DNA of 64,000 nucleotides from Ammoniphilus sp. CFH 90114 (GTDB taxonomy: Bacteria; Bacillota; Bacilli; Aneurinibacillales; RAOX-1): the NCBI RefSeq assembly GCF_004123195.1, contig NZ_SDLI01000002.1:186267-250266 (forward strand). The letters are read 5' to 3'. The notes beneath the pieces were generated by a model, which worked only from the letters and a program-made list of their open reading frames with translations, searched no databases and was not told the origin of the DNA. The translations under genes were made by a program, and so were the position numbers. Of this stretch, positions 53,748 to 63,268 are shown one piece after another; within the stretch, counting starts at the first letter, position 1; every line of letters starts with the position of its first letter.

Positions 53748-54797
53748 ATGATGGTGGAAAAGATACTGGAAGATTTAATAGATGAACAACTTAAGCCTAT
53801 AGTTAAAAAGATTGATGCAGAAGGCTTCTATTCTCGTGAGTTTCTAGTGGCGCTTGGTAAATTGGGTTTTTTTTCCTCTAAGGGCTTTTCGGAAAAAGAA
53901 ATTGTTCTTCGAGAAATAAAATTAGTTGAGGGAATTGCAAAAGTTTGCATGACGACAGCTTTTAATGTATGGTGTCATCTGGCTGCCTTAACTTTTGTGA
54001 GGAATTGCGACAATTCCTATATAAAAAACGAAGTCTTACCATTACTTGAAAACGGAGAACGGCTTGGGGGGACCGGATTGTCGAATGCGATGAAATACTA
54101 TGCTGGACTCGAGTCCCTTCATTTAAAGGCAACACGTTTGGAAGGTGGATATATCCTTTCCGGCCAGTTGCCTTCCGTGTCTAACTTGGGGCCTGATCAC
54201 TGCTTTGGAATCATTGCATCGGTCCATAAGGATCAGCGAATCATGGCTTTAGTACCGTGTCATAGCGAAGGATTAAAACGAAAAGAACAGCAGGAGTATT
54301 TAGCCTTGAATGGGAGTGCCACGTTTTCTTGCTTATTTGAGGATGTATTCATCCCAAATGAATGGATTATTGCAAAGCATGCGGATGATTATGTACAAAA
54401 AATTCGCTCTACCTTTGTCCTCTATCAAATTTCACTAGGATTGGGTGTGACGGAAGCTTCTATTCAGTGCATTCAGAAAGCAGGTAACAAACCAGGTGGC
54501 TGTAATGAATATCTAAACGTTCAACCGGATGAATTGATAGCTGAACTAGAGATGCTCCGAGATCAAACGCTTGCCCTGGTGGATGACTCAGATTCGATAA
54601 CCCAATGGAGAAGGGTTTTGAAGGCTCGTTTAGATATGGTTCATTTGACTTCGAAAGCGGTACATGAAAGCATGCTGCATCAGGGAGGAACGGCCTATCT
54701 TCAGCATAGTGATCCTTCCCGGAGATTGCGAGAATCCTATTTTCTGGCGAATCTTACTCCTACTGTAAAACACCTAGGAAAAATGCTTAAAGTGTAA
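53748..54797 (+). CDS. Acyl-CoA-dehydrogenase-like flavoprotein
   Basis: 349 aa with acyl-CoA dehydrogenase architecture: helical N-domain (REFLVALGKLGFFSSKGFSE), middle beta domain (GGYILSGQLPSVSNLGPDHC, CLFEDVFIPNEWIIAKHAD) and helical C-domain ending VHESMLHQGGTAYLQHSDPS with the flavin-site GG-x-x-YL. It is shorter than the usual 380 aa, and the catalytic glutamate of true fatty acyl-CoA dehydrogenases is not evident, so it may be a monooxygenase-type relative (DszC/SfnB-like). The ATG at 53748 has GGGAGGGGA. Expression is probably under the MocR regulator at 47669. Confidence 0.8.
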   Translation: MMVEKILEDLIDEQLKPIVKKIDAEGFYSREFLVALGKLGFFSSKGFSEKEIVLREIKLVEGIAKVCMTTAFNVWCHLAALTFVRNCDNSYIKNEVLPLLENGERLGGTGLSNAMKYYAGLESLHLKATRLEGGYILSGQLPSVSNLGPDHCFGIIASVHKDQRIMALVPCHSEGLKRKEQQEYLALNGSATFSCLFEDVFIPNEWIIAKHADDYVQKIRSTFVLYQISLGLGVTEASIQCIQKAGNKPGGCNEYLNVQPDELIAELEMLRDQTLALVDDSDSITQWRRVLKARLDMVHLTSKAVHESMLHQGGTAYLQHSDPSRRLRESYFLANLTPTVKHLGKMLKV

Positions 54798-54828
54798 CTT
54801 TTTATAACCCTTTTGATCGAATTAACGG

Positions 54829-54867
54829 CTGTTCTCAAAAAGTTGGTTTACCGACCTTTAAGAACAG
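54829..54867 (+). terminator. Hairpin, possible terminator
   Basis: CTGTTCT/AGAACAG enclosing AAAGTTGGT..ACCGACCTTT, 30 bases past the acyl-CoA-dehydrogenase-like stop; the T-run is weak. Confidence 0.4.
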
Positions 54868-55004
54868 TCTCTTCGTTATACTAGGAGGAAACAGTATAAT
54901 AATTCTTTAAACCTTGTAGATCCATGGCAGTATATAGATATTTACTTAATCAATACAAAAAAGTACTTGATGTTGAAAAGAGTATTGTGGTAGTCTAATA
55001 AACA

Positions 55005-55092
55005 GTAACTATTTATGTTACAGATTAAAATGAACTAAAAAGAACACCTAGGTGTATCTTTATTATATGTAAACTGTAATTATTTCTTTTAC
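55005..55092. promoter_or_regulatory. Dyad-rich leader upstream of mnmA
   Basis: Two related 17-base dyads, GTAACTATTTATGTTAC (55005-55021) and GTAATTATTTCTTTTAC (55076-55092), flank a perfect palindrome ACACCTAGGTGT (55044-55055). This fills much of the 336-base gap before mnmA. It looks like an operator array; the regulator is unknown. Confidence 0.45.
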
Positions 55093-55127
55093 ATTATTTT
55101 AGCTTGTATGCACTGAAGGGAGGATAA

Positions 55128-56249
<1,122 letters not shown>

Positions 56250-56266
56250 GAGTGTATGGAGGAGCT

Positions 56267-57196
56267 ATGATGAAACATTTTGAAAAGCACACAGGATATT
56301 CACGAATGTTTCAACAAAATCAATTGACTCTGGGGTTATTCTTTCCCTTGGAATCTTACCAGGGTAGTATCCCTTATATGAATATGGAAAAACAAGTGAA
56401 ATTGGCCAAAAGAGCAGAGGAGTTAGATTTTGCGGCCTTGTTCGTGCGTGATGTTCCTTTATATGATCCGAGTTTTGGGGATGTCGGTCAAATGTTCGAT
56501 CCATGGGTTTATCTGGGCTATTTGGCGGCTCATACGAAAAATATCGCCTTGGCTACTGGCAGTATTATTTTGACCTTGCGTCATCCTCTTCACGTGGCGA
56601 AAGCTGCCGCTTCAATTGACAAGCTATCGGGCGAGCGCCTGGTTCTGGGAGTGGCGACAGGGGATCGTCCCATTGAATTTCCGGCCTTTTCCGTTGATCC
56701 CTCAGAGCGATCCGCCTTGTTTCAAGAATCGATACGGATCATGAAAAAAGCTTGGGAGGAAAATGGCCAGCTGATGAATGGGGACATATTGCCCAAGCCG
56801 AGTCTATTTGATATCCCTGTACTGATAACGGGTCACAGCTCCCAGACTCCAGAGTGGATTGCCGAAAACAGTGACGGTTGGCTGTACTATCCGCGCAACC
56901 TGGATTACCAGTCGGACATGATCAAGCATTGGCGTTCTTTTTCCGATACATTTAAACCATTTAGCCAGTCTTTGTATGTGGATCTGACCGAGGATCCGAA
57001 TCAGGCTCCTGTCCCGATTCATCTTGGGTTCCGGATCGGTCGCCATCCTCTAATGGAATTCCTGCAAAGGCTCAAACTGGCCGGTGTCAATCACGTGGCG
57101 ATCAACTTGAAATATGGCCGGCGTCCGGCTGAAGAAGTAATTGAAGAATTAGGCCAGGAAGTCGTTCCTCACTTCCTGACGAGAACTAGGGATTGA
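56267..57196 (+). CDS. LLM-class flavin oxidoreductase
   Basis: 309-aa luciferase-like TIM barrel: LTLGLFFPLESYQGSIPYMN, LDFAALFVRDVPLYDPSFGD, IALATGSIILTLRHPLHVAK, SGERLVLGVATGDRPIEFPA and VLITGHSSQTPEWIAENSDG. It belongs to the group of small LLM oxidoreductases with the RDVPLYDP motif; the substrate is unknown. GGAGGAGC lies 5 to 6 bases before the ATG at 56267. It shares a transcript with mnmA and has its own terminator. It is only distantly like the LLM protein at 43309. Confidence 0.87.
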   Translation: MMKHFEKHTGYSRMFQQNQLTLGLFFPLESYQGSIPYMNMEKQVKLAKRAEELDFAALFVRDVPLYDPSFGDVGQMFDPWVYLGYLAAHTKNIALATGSIILTLRHPLHVAKAAASIDKLSGERLVLGVATGDRPIEFPAFSVDPSERSALFQESIRIMKKAWEENGQLMNGDILPKPSLFDIPVLITGHSSQTPEWIAENSDGWLYYPRNLDYQSDMIKHWRSFSDTFKPFSQSLYVDLTEDPNQAPVPIHLGFRIGRHPLMEFLQRLKLAGVNHVAINLKYGRRPAEEVIEELGQEVVPHFLTRTRD

Positions 57197-57217
57197 ACAC
57201 CTGTATAGCACATGCAA

Positions 57218-57252
57218 AAGAAGAACCCAGAATATTATTGGGTTCTTTTTTT
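57218..57252 (+). terminator. Rho-independent terminator
   Basis: AAGAACCCA/TGGGTTCTT with a nine-base loop and seven T residues. Confidence 0.85.
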
Positions 57253-57390
57253 GACGAATATATCTGCCTTTCATTTCTTTCTGAACTTTCTGCAAAGAGA
57301 GACGGATGCGATTATTAAAAGCATTTTCAATCTCTAGCAGAGAACTTGCTTGCCACACAATGAAAGCTGGTATGAACCGTTCCTCATAAA

Positions 57391-58734
57391 CTAGTGAAAA
57401 AGAGTAAGTATAGCAATCCCAATGGTACACATACTGAGCAAAAACCATCCATTATCTCGGGTACCTACTTGAATACTAGACCTTTTCACAAGCGTGCTTA
57501 CCAATAGGTTTACAGGATTTACCGGACTTAATACCGATGATGTGGCCCAAGCAAGCATAATCACCATAGCCAGTATTTCTTTGGTTGTACCTAATAAAAT
57601 CGGGTCCATTTGGGTGGCAAGGACAGTCACAACAACGACCTGATGGATTCCCATATAAGTTACAATAACCATGGTAACTAGGATAAACAGGGCAAACAGC
57701 AAAAATGAAATCTGTGCCAAATCAATCATAAATATACTAAGTCCTTGACCTAAGCTCGTCCCAATAAGAGACTGTCCAAAAAAACCAGCGCTAATATACA
57801 TAATGATTTCATTGTTCATGATAGGCACAGATTGATCTCGAAAGTCAAGTAGATATTGCCTCAATGCCTTCCATTGATGAGAGAATAAGCACCACACCAG
57901 TGGGAAAAGGATGGCTACAAAACTGACTAACACGAGCATGGACCAATGAGTGATCATTTCCGCGATAATCGTTACCGTCATTAAGGAAAAGATAATCACA
58001 GCAAGAACCTTTATCCTTTTTCCATGATCAGGAGAGAAGGATTCTTCATCTTGTTGTTCAGATGGCTCAAGCTTTTGCTTTCCTGCCCATAGACTAAACA
58101 TGAGGTTACCGATGATTAAAAATAAAATGCCTAAGCCGAGCCCATACGGTACATAATCGGTAATGGACACCTGAAGATACAATAGCGTAATAGCAACAGC
58201 TGCATAGTAGGGCGACCATAAGATGGTGGTTGAAAAACCAACCAGGTAAGCCTTGGACAAAAAAGTAGAGTTCAATTTTAATTTCTGAGCGAATTCATGA
58301 ACAATGCGAATAGCACCAATGTTGAGTATGGGTCCTAGAAAGAAGAGAACGGAAGTAATTCCCATAAATAATTTTCTTGGATGATTCTGAAAGTGTTTGA
58401 GATATAACAATATGGAATCAAAAAAACCACCCATCTTCAGTGGAATAGATAGCAAGGGAACGAGAACAAGCAAGGTCAACAAGGGAAGGTTGGCCGTAAT
58501 TCCTTGTACTACTTCTTCCAATCCGTCGCCTTTTAAGACCGTGAAGATGATTCCAGCCAAAAACATCAGGATACTAAAAAATCGGGGAGTCGGTCTTGCA
58601 AGCGTAATACTTCCCAAGAAAGCAATAGCTGCAAATAGGGCTAAGATATATTGAAGCACTTGGGAACCAACAAAATATTGAATAAGAAACAGAAAACACA
58701 TCGCGAGTATAAAATAACTCCTCAACACAACCAC
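57391..58734 (-). CDS. Multi-spanning permease, unassigned family
   Basis: 447-aa membrane protein with about 12 helices and a charged cytoplasmic loop near residues 215-240 (QKLEPSEQQDEESFSPDHGK). It has re-entrant-like segments: FFLGPILNIGAIRIVHEFAQ in the first half and TSSVLSPVNPVNLLVSTLVK in the second, typical of ion-transporter-superfamily carriers. The substrate is unknown. The start is uncertain among GTG/TTG codons (GTGGTTGTGTTG) behind AGAGGTGG. It is monocistronic and convergent with the mnmA unit. Confidence 0.75.
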   Translation of the reverse strand: MVVLRSYFILAMCFLFLIQYFVGSQVLQYILALFAAIAFLGSITLARPTPRFFSILMFLAGIIFTVLKGDGLEEVVQGITANLPLLTLLVLVPLLSIPLKMGGFFDSILLYLKHFQNHPRKLFMGITSVLFFLGPILNIGAIRIVHEFAQKLKLNSTFLSKAYLVGFSTTILWSPYYAAVAITLLYLQVSITDYVPYGLGLGILFLIIGNLMFSLWAGKQKLEPSEQQDEESFSPDHGKRIKVLAVIIFSLMTVTIIAEMITHWSMLVLVSFVAILFPLVWCLFSHQWKALRQYLLDFRDQSVPIMNNEIIMYISAGFFGQSLIGTSLGQGLSIFMIDLAQISFLLFALFILVTMVIVTYMGIHQVVVVTVLATQMDPILLGTTKEILAMVIMLAWATSSVLSPVNPVNLLVSTLVKRSSIQVGTRDNGWFLLSMCTIGIAILTLFH

Positions 58735-58979
58735 CTCTTACTTTAATGTTTTTTGCTGTACACCTAAAAAGCTGTGGCCATATCTTGGGTGTTTTCTTGA
58801 GAAAAATACGGTATACAATATACAATAATATTATAGAATAGAACGGTTTTTCGTCAATGAAATTATTTAAGGTTAGCACATTAGCAATGGTGCTTAATAA
58901 CAGGTTTTTAAAAGCAAAGAGTCTGGTAAATATTAAAGGAGTAATGAGTACTAACGCTAACTGAAAAGGAGATCATATT

Positions 58980-59231
58980 ATGAATGAACCATGGCAGCAA
59001 ACGGATCCACAAGTAGTTAATGCAGTGCTTCAATCCAAACAATCCATCGTTCAAGTTTATCAAGATGTATTAAAAGGAGCGCAAGCGGTGCTGAATCAAG
59101 CTCAAGCAACAGGGAACAAAGATTCAATCATCAATGCTCAAGAACAATTGACCAAGGCTCAGGATCAATTGCAGCTAGCTCAAGTGAGTCTAGCCCAGGC
59201 TACAGAATTTTCGCAAGGTTTAAGTCAATAA
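58980..59231 (+). CDS. Small Gln-rich helical protein 1
   Basis: 83 aa, no cysteine, no signal. Residues 28-75 form an amphipathic helix with AQ-type heptads (GAQAVLNQAQATGNKDSI, NAQEQLTKAQDQLQLAQVSL). No family recognised. AAAAGGAG lies 9 to 10 bases before the ATG. It lies 14 bases before a second protein of similar design and next to spore-coat genes, so a spore-layer role is possible (inference). Confidence 0.65.
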   Translation: MNEPWQQTDPQVVNAVLQSKQSIVQVYQDVLKGAQAVLNQAQATGNKDSIINAQEQLTKAQDQLQLAQVSLAQATEFSQGLSQ

Positions 59232-59245
59232 GGGGAGGTTTTATT

Positions 59246-59521
59246 ATGCCAAACAATTTTCAAAACCCGGAAACCCATGTAGTCGAAAAACCAGCCCGTG
59301 CTGCTCTAGGACAAAGCAATACGATCACAGCCCAATCGTCATCGGCGATCTCCGAAGCGCAGACCGCCCTAAATCAAGCGCTCTTCTCCATTACACAACT
59401 TGGAGCAGAACAAAACCCCCAAGTTATTCAACAAGTACAGGAACAATTGATTCTCGCAGAGGAAATGTTAGATCAAGCCCACACCAATGCCATTGCCGCG
59501 AATATGCCGCCTCAAGAATAA
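59246..59521 (+). CDS. Small Gln-rich helical protein 2
   Basis: 91 aa with a loose resemblance to the preceding protein: Ala/Gln/Ser-rich helix (SSAISEAQTALNQALFSITQ, NPQVIQQVQEQLILAEEMLD). GGGGAGG precedes the ATG by 6 bases. The pair forms a small operon closed by a strong terminator. Function unknown. Confidence 0.65.
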   Translation: MPNNFQNPETHVVEKPARAALGQSNTITAQSSSAISEAQTALNQALFSITQLGAEQNPQVIQQVQEQLILAEEMLDQAHTNAIAANMPPQE

Positions 59522-59528
59522 CAGCAAA

Positions 59529-59560
59529 AAGGAGCGATTCCGTTGGACGCTCCTTTTTTG
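59529..59560 (+). terminator. Rho-independent terminator
   Basis: AAGGAGCG/CGCTCCTT around an 11-base loop, followed by TTTTT. Confidence 0.85.
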
Positions 59561-59579
59561 GATTTTCACTTCATTTTTA

Positions 59580-59888
59580 TTAGCTAAAAGGTACAGGCGG
59601 TAGATTTAATGTTGTCTGTGTCATTGTACGATCCACTGCAAACTGCTCAGAAATATCATAGGGATGGTACCAACCTTTATCAACCATGTAGGCAGTCATT
59701 CGTTCGTGGACCTCGATTTCATACTCCAATTGTTTATTTAATATTAGTCTAACCTCTTCTGTAGCGGCTTCTGTCAGTGCCATGGCATATTGGATAATCC
59801 CGGTTTTAGAAGATAGAAGCAAATCCGAGGCGATCACTTGATCGGTTAAGGTGTCCATTCCAGTTAAGTACTCAATTACACTATTCAT
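59580..59888 (-). CDS. CotF/YraF-type spore coat protein
   Basis: 102 aa, helical: DTLTDQVIASDLLLSSKTGI, IQYAMALTEAATEEVRLILN, and HERMTAYMVDKGWYHPYDIS. The alternating D-L-L-x-S-K and A-x-TE-A-A-T-EVR motifs are those of the CotF family (ferritin-like four-helix fold). It follows the YraG-like gene by 21 bases on the same strand. Paralogous with the protein at 60484. Confidence 0.82.
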   Translation of the reverse strand: MNSVIEYLTGMDTLTDQVIASDLLLSSKTGIIQYAMALTEAATEEVRLILNKQLEYEIEVHERMTAYMVDKGWYHPYDISEQFAVDRTMTQTTLNLPPVPFS

Positions 59889-59909
59889 CTATCTTCGTAT
59901 ACCTCCCAC

Positions 59910-60116
59910 TTATTGGAAATTAGAGTTTGATAACAACCCCTGCAGCTCTTGGATATGCTCCCTTGTCGTTTCAACATCCGTGCGCATGATGGTTTTCAGT
60001 TGTTCGTCTGAAACAAGCGCTTGCATTGTGGTTGCTTTGGTGCAGCAAAGATTTCTAAATTGAAGCAATTCATGCAATTCAAGGGTTTCGTGCAAGGCTA
60101 ATCCCTGTGGATTCAT
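59910..60116 (-). CDS. YraG-type small coat protein
   Basis: 68 aa: MNPQGLALHETLELHELLQF, RNLCCTKATTMQALVSDEQL and an amphipathic end. It resembles B. subtilis YraG (CotF N-terminal half-like). The ATG at 60116 is chosen for GAGGTG 6 bases upstream; a start at 60125 is less likely. A sigma-G-type promoter lies about 41 bases before it. Paired with the gene at 59580 and paralogous, at equal length, with 60264. Confidence 0.82.
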   Translation of the reverse strand: MNPQGLALHETLELHELLQFRNLCCTKATTMQALVSDEQLKTIMRTDVETTREHIQELQGLLSNSNFQ

Positions 60117-60156
60117 GATCAACACCTCATTCCCAGAATATATTTTTTCTCGTCCA

Positions 60157-60186
60157 TAGCATGATCAATAAAATTCTAAGATATTC
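60157..60186 (-). promoter_or_regulatory. Putative sigma-G promoter of the minus-strand coat pair
   Basis: On the minus strand -35 GAATA (60186-60182), an 18-base spacer, and -10 CATGCTA (60163-60157). All defined positions of the sigma-G consensus GHATR-N18-CATNHTA are met. Confidence 0.65.
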
Positions 60187-60263
60187 TGATCATTATCTTT
60201 TCAGTAGTATACTTCGTAACTCAAAGTAAAAAATATAGTTGTTAAAGAATGGGGGTGAAAAGG

Positions 60264-60470
60264 ATGGAACAACCGACTTTGTCCGCACATGAAAGTATGG
60301 AGATTCACGAATTGCTCAATTTTAAAACGGTTTGCTTAACCCGATCAAAATTGATGCAAGGTCTGGTTTTTGACAAGGATTTGAAAGCCTTGATGGAAAA
60401 GGATGTAAGACAATCCGTTCAGGCTATCCATGATTTGACTACTCTTTATACCCGAATCCATACCCAATAA
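60264..60470 (+). CDS. yraG: YraG-type small coat protein
   Basis: 68 aa: QPTLSAHESMEIHELLNFKT, VCLTRSKLMQGLVFDKDLKA and MEKDVRQSVQAIHDL. First gene of a yraG-yraF-adhB unit, the same order as in B. subtilis. The ATG at 60264 has GGGGGTGA upstream; a frame from 60249 is less likely. Expected in the outer spore layers. Confidence 0.82.
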   Translation: MEQPTLSAHESMEIHELLNFKTVCLTRSKLMQGLVFDKDLKALMEKDVRQSVQAIHDLTTLYTRIHTQ

Positions 60471-60483
60471 GGGAGGTGAAAAT

Positions 60484-60846
60484 ATGAACAGCGATTTCTT
60501 AGATCCAACTAACGCGAAAGGAATGCCTGAATTGGCCGATTCTATGTTTGCCATGGACTTCTTGCTGACCGCAAAAAATGGCGTGAGGAATTGTGCAGTA
60601 GCCTTGACGGAAACCATCACCCCAGAAGTCAGATCCATAGTACGCGCCCAATTGGAAGAAGCTCTTGAACTTCATAATGAAATCTCCAAGCTCATGATTG
60701 AAAAAGGATGGTTACACTCTTATAACGTGAATGAACAATTTCTGCTAGATATTAAATCTGCTGATACGACGGTGAAAATTGCGGGTATGAAGTTATTTCC
60801 TGACCATACATCCCGTCTGGGTATGTTTGCTGATCTAGATCATTAA
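60484..60846 (+). CDS. yraF: YraF/CotF-type spore coat protein
   Basis: 120 aa: MPELADSMFAMDFLLTAKNG, VRNCAVALTETITPEVRSIV and LHNEISKLMIEKGWLHSYNV. CotF-like ferritin fold. GGGAGGTGA lies just upstream; it is 13 bases after yraG and 18 before adhB. Longer at its C-terminus than the minus-strand paralogue (59580). Confidence 0.85.
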   Translation: MNSDFLDPTNAKGMPELADSMFAMDFLLTAKNGVRNCAVALTETITPEVRSIVRAQLEEALELHNEISKLMIEKGWLHSYNVNEQFLLDIKSADTTVKIAGMKLFPDHTSRLGMFADLDH

Positions 60847-60864
60847 AACAAGGAGGTGAAGAAA

Positions 60865-62001
60865 ATGAAAGCTGTTACATATCAAGGCATCAAAGATGTA
60901 GAAGTGAAAGAGGTCCAGGACCCTAAAATTGAGAAACCAGATGATATGATTATAAGAGTAACTAGCACTGCAATATGCGGTTCTGACCTGCACTTGATCC
61001 ATGGGATGATTCCTAATTTCCCTCAAGACTTTATCATTGGGCATGAGCCTATGGGCATTGTGGAAGAAGTGGGTCCAGAGGTGACGAAACTAAAAAAAGG
61101 GGACCGAGTGATTATTCCTTTTAACATCTCCTGCGGCTCTTGCTGGTATTGCCAGCATCAGTTGGAAAGCCAATGCGATAATTCCAATCCGCATGGCGAC
61201 ATGGGGGCATATTTCGGCTACTCGGAAACGACGGGTGGTTACGCAGGGGGCCAGGCAGAATACCTCCGGGTACCTTACGCAAACTTTACCTCATTTAAAG
61301 TTCCTGAAGACTCTGAGCTGGCGGATGAGCAAATTACTCATTTAGCAGATGCCGTTTGTACGGGCTATTGGAGTGCGGACAATGCAGGAGTGAAACCGGG
61401 TGATACAGTCATTGTGCTAGGATGCGGTCCTGTGGGATTGATTGCCCAGAAGGCAGCCTGGTTAAAGGGAGCCACAAGAGTCATAGCGGTAGACTATGTG
61501 GATTATAGATTAGAACACGCGAAGAAAACCAACCATGTGGAAATTGTTAATTTTGAACATTTTGAAAATACAGGTATGCACTTAAAAGAAATGACCCAAG
61601 GTGGAGCCGATGTGGTGATTGATGCGGTGGGTATGGATGGAAAGATGACCCCATTAGAATTTCTTGCTACTGGTTTGAAGCTTCATGGAGGATCATTGAG
61701 TCCTATCGTCATAGCTTCCCAGGCCGTGCGTAAAGGTGGAACCATCCAGATCACGGGGGTTTACGGCGGCAGATATAATGGTTTTCCTTTAGGAGATATC
61801 TTTCAGCGAAATGTTAATATTCGAACAGGACAAGCTCCTGTCATCCACTATATGCCCTTCCTTTATAATTTAATAGCTCAGGGAAAACTGGACGCGTCAG
61901 ATGTGTTTACTCATGTTCTTCCATTAAATGAAGCAAAACGCGGGTATGAGTTAATGGATGCAAAACTCGATGGAGCGATTAAGGTTCTCCTTAGGAATTA
62001 A
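60865..62001 (+). CDS. adhB: Zinc-dependent alcohol dehydrogenase AdhB
   Basis: 378 aa, the same length as B. subtilis AdhB. MDR-superfamily NAD(P) enzyme: catalytic zinc site TAICGSDLHLIHG and GHEPMGIVEEVG, structural zinc cysteines CGSCWYCQHQLESQC, Rossmann motif VIVLGCGPVGLIAQ, and VIDAVGMDGKMTPLEF. The ATG at 60865 is chosen because AAGGAGGTGA lies 5 to 6 bases upstream. Its place behind yraG-yraF, as in B. subtilis, suggests a sporulation-stage role; the natural alcohol or aldehyde is unknown. Confidence 0.93.
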   Translation: MKAVTYQGIKDVEVKEVQDPKIEKPDDMIIRVTSTAICGSDLHLIHGMIPNFPQDFIIGHEPMGIVEEVGPEVTKLKKGDRVIIPFNISCGSCWYCQHQLESQCDNSNPHGDMGAYFGYSETTGGYAGGQAEYLRVPYANFTSFKVPEDSELADEQITHLADAVCTGYWSADNAGVKPGDTVIVLGCGPVGLIAQKAAWLKGATRVIAVDYVDYRLEHAKKTNHVEIVNFEHFENTGMHLKEMTQGGADVVIDAVGMDGKMTPLEFLATGLKLHGGSLSPIVIASQAVRKGGTIQITGVYGGRYNGFPLGDIFQRNVNIRTGQAPVIHYMPFLYNLIAQGKLDASDVFTHVLPLNEAKRGYELMDAKLDGAIKVLLRN

Positions 62002-62149
62002 AACCTAAAATGACATTGAATGGTTGAAGTTACAAGGGTAAAAGAGGGGAACTTCAAGGGTAGTTTGTTTGAGTCTTTCGGAGGTACTCTCTTTATCTTT
62101 GTTGATTAAGGATAATCTCTTTCATCTTTATATGAGAAGAGGACACAAA

Positions 62150-62710
62150 GTGGAAATCACATATGAATTATTATGGGAAATAAGAGAACTACAAGATAAA
62201 ATAGTTCTATTAGATATAGAGCGTTGGTCTTTTTATGCGTTTAGGACATGGAATTGGTGGTTATTGGTCGCTTTCTTGATTGTGCCGTGGATGATATGGA
62301 TGAAATTATTGGATAAACAAAGAGTAATGGAAATTTTACTTTTTGGCATGATCATCATTCTTCTTACTGTTAATCTCGATTCATTAGGAACTCAGTTAGG
62401 TTATTGGATGTATCCAGTGAAGTTAATCCCTATTATTCCAAAAGCGTTACCTTTTGATGCCAGTGTCGTCCCTGTAGCCTATATGCTGATATACCAGTAT
62501 TTTTATAGCTGGAAATCGTACTCATTAGCTTTGGTTGCGATGGCTGTTATCTATGCCTTTGTCGGGGAACCCCTAGCTCATTGGTTAGATCAGGTTCTTT
62601 ATGTCAAATGGAACTATATATATTCTTTCTTCTATTATCTTTTAACGGGAATAGCAGTGAAGTGGTTGGTTGACAAAGTGGTCCGAGTAGCAAAGGGAGC
62701 GAGATCGTAA
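62150..62710 (+). CDS. CBO0543-family membrane protein
   Basis: 186 aa, five to six membrane helices: WNWWLLVAFLIVPWMIWMKL, LLFGMIIILLTVNLDSLGTQ, VVPVAYMLIYQYFYSWKSYS, VIYAFVGEPLAHWLDQVLYV. The R-x-W-x-W-W-L start and VPVAYMLIYQYF pattern fit CBO0543 proteins of unknown role. The GTG at 62150 has AGAGG 8 bases upstream; the frame is open to 62069 but other starts lack spacing. It stands alone behind adhB. Confidence 0.75.
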   Translation: MEITYELLWEIRELQDKIVLLDIERWSFYAFRTWNWWLLVAFLIVPWMIWMKLLDKQRVMEILLFGMIIILLTVNLDSLGTQLGYWMYPVKLIPIIPKALPFDASVVPVAYMLIYQYFYSWKSYSLALVAMAVIYAFVGEPLAHWLDQVLYVKWNYIYSFFYYLLTGIAVKWLVDKVVRVAKGARS

Positions 62711-62763
62711 GATATTCGGCACACGCTGAGGTAAACGATGGAAGTCGCTCTCCCCTGTTTTGT

Positions 62764-62801
62764 TTGACTTTTTGAATCGATATAACTATAATGGTTACAA
62801 C
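62764..62801 (+). promoter_or_regulatory. Promoter and operator of the Rrf2 gene
   Basis: TTGACT (62764-62769), 17-base spacer, TATAAT (62787-62792). AATGGTTACAAC (62790-62801) overlaps the -10 and recurs inverted before the oxidoreductase gene (63269-63280), so it is a candidate Rrf2 operator. Confidence 0.75.
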
Positions 62802-62814
62802 GGTGGTGATTCAA

Positions 62815-63231
62815 TTGAGCCAAATAAGCACCCGCTTTTCTATTGCTGTTCATATCCTTTCCGTGATTGCTGTTAGTTCCAATGATTGTACGGGGGACTT
62901 TATTGCGGGCAGCGTAAATACGAACCCTGTTATAATTAGAAGAATTATGGCGAAGCTTAAGAAGGCTGGTTTATTGGACGTAAGGGCTGGAGTAGGCGGT
63001 GCCTTTTTACTCAAGAGTCCTGAACAAATTACGCTTCTTGATGTTTATCGGGCTGTGAATGCAACGGAAGGGAATCAATTATTTCGTATTCACGAAGAAC
63101 CCAATATTCTTTGCCCAGTCGGGCGAAATATTGAATCGGTTCTCCAATTCGAATTAAAAGAAGCCCAATCTGCTATGGAGCATAGGTTGGCACAAACAAA
63201 TTTGAGCCAACTGACCACAAATTTCAAATAA
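62815..63231 (+). CDS. Rrf2-family regulator, YwnA-like
   Basis: 138-aa winged-helix repressor: STRFSIAVHILSVIAVSS, IAGSVNTNPVIIRRIMAKLK (recognition helix), RAGVGGAFLLKSPEQITLLD and NILCPVGRNIESVLQ. It matches B. subtilis YwnA, which also lies beside a NAD(P)-binding oxidoreductase gene (ywnB). The three-Cys Fe-S motif of IscR/NsrR is absent; single cysteines could sense thiol stress. The TTG start at 62815 has GGTGGTGA upstream. Probably represses itself and the next gene. Confidence 0.85.
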   Translation: MSQISTRFSIAVHILSVIAVSSNDCTGDFIAGSVNTNPVIIRRIMAKLKKAGLLDVRAGVGGAFLLKSPEQITLLDVYRAVNATEGNQLFRIHEEPNILCPVGRNIESVLQFELKEAQSAMEHRLAQTNLSQLTTNFK

Positions 63232-63268
63232 ATAAAAGCTCTTTTTAGAGCTATTATTTTATAAACTA

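Noticed and set aside
53537-53785. 82-codon plus-strand frame before the acyl-CoA-dehydrogenase-like gene
   Set aside because: It runs through the sigma-G promoter, the MocR-type operator and the ribosome site of the next gene.
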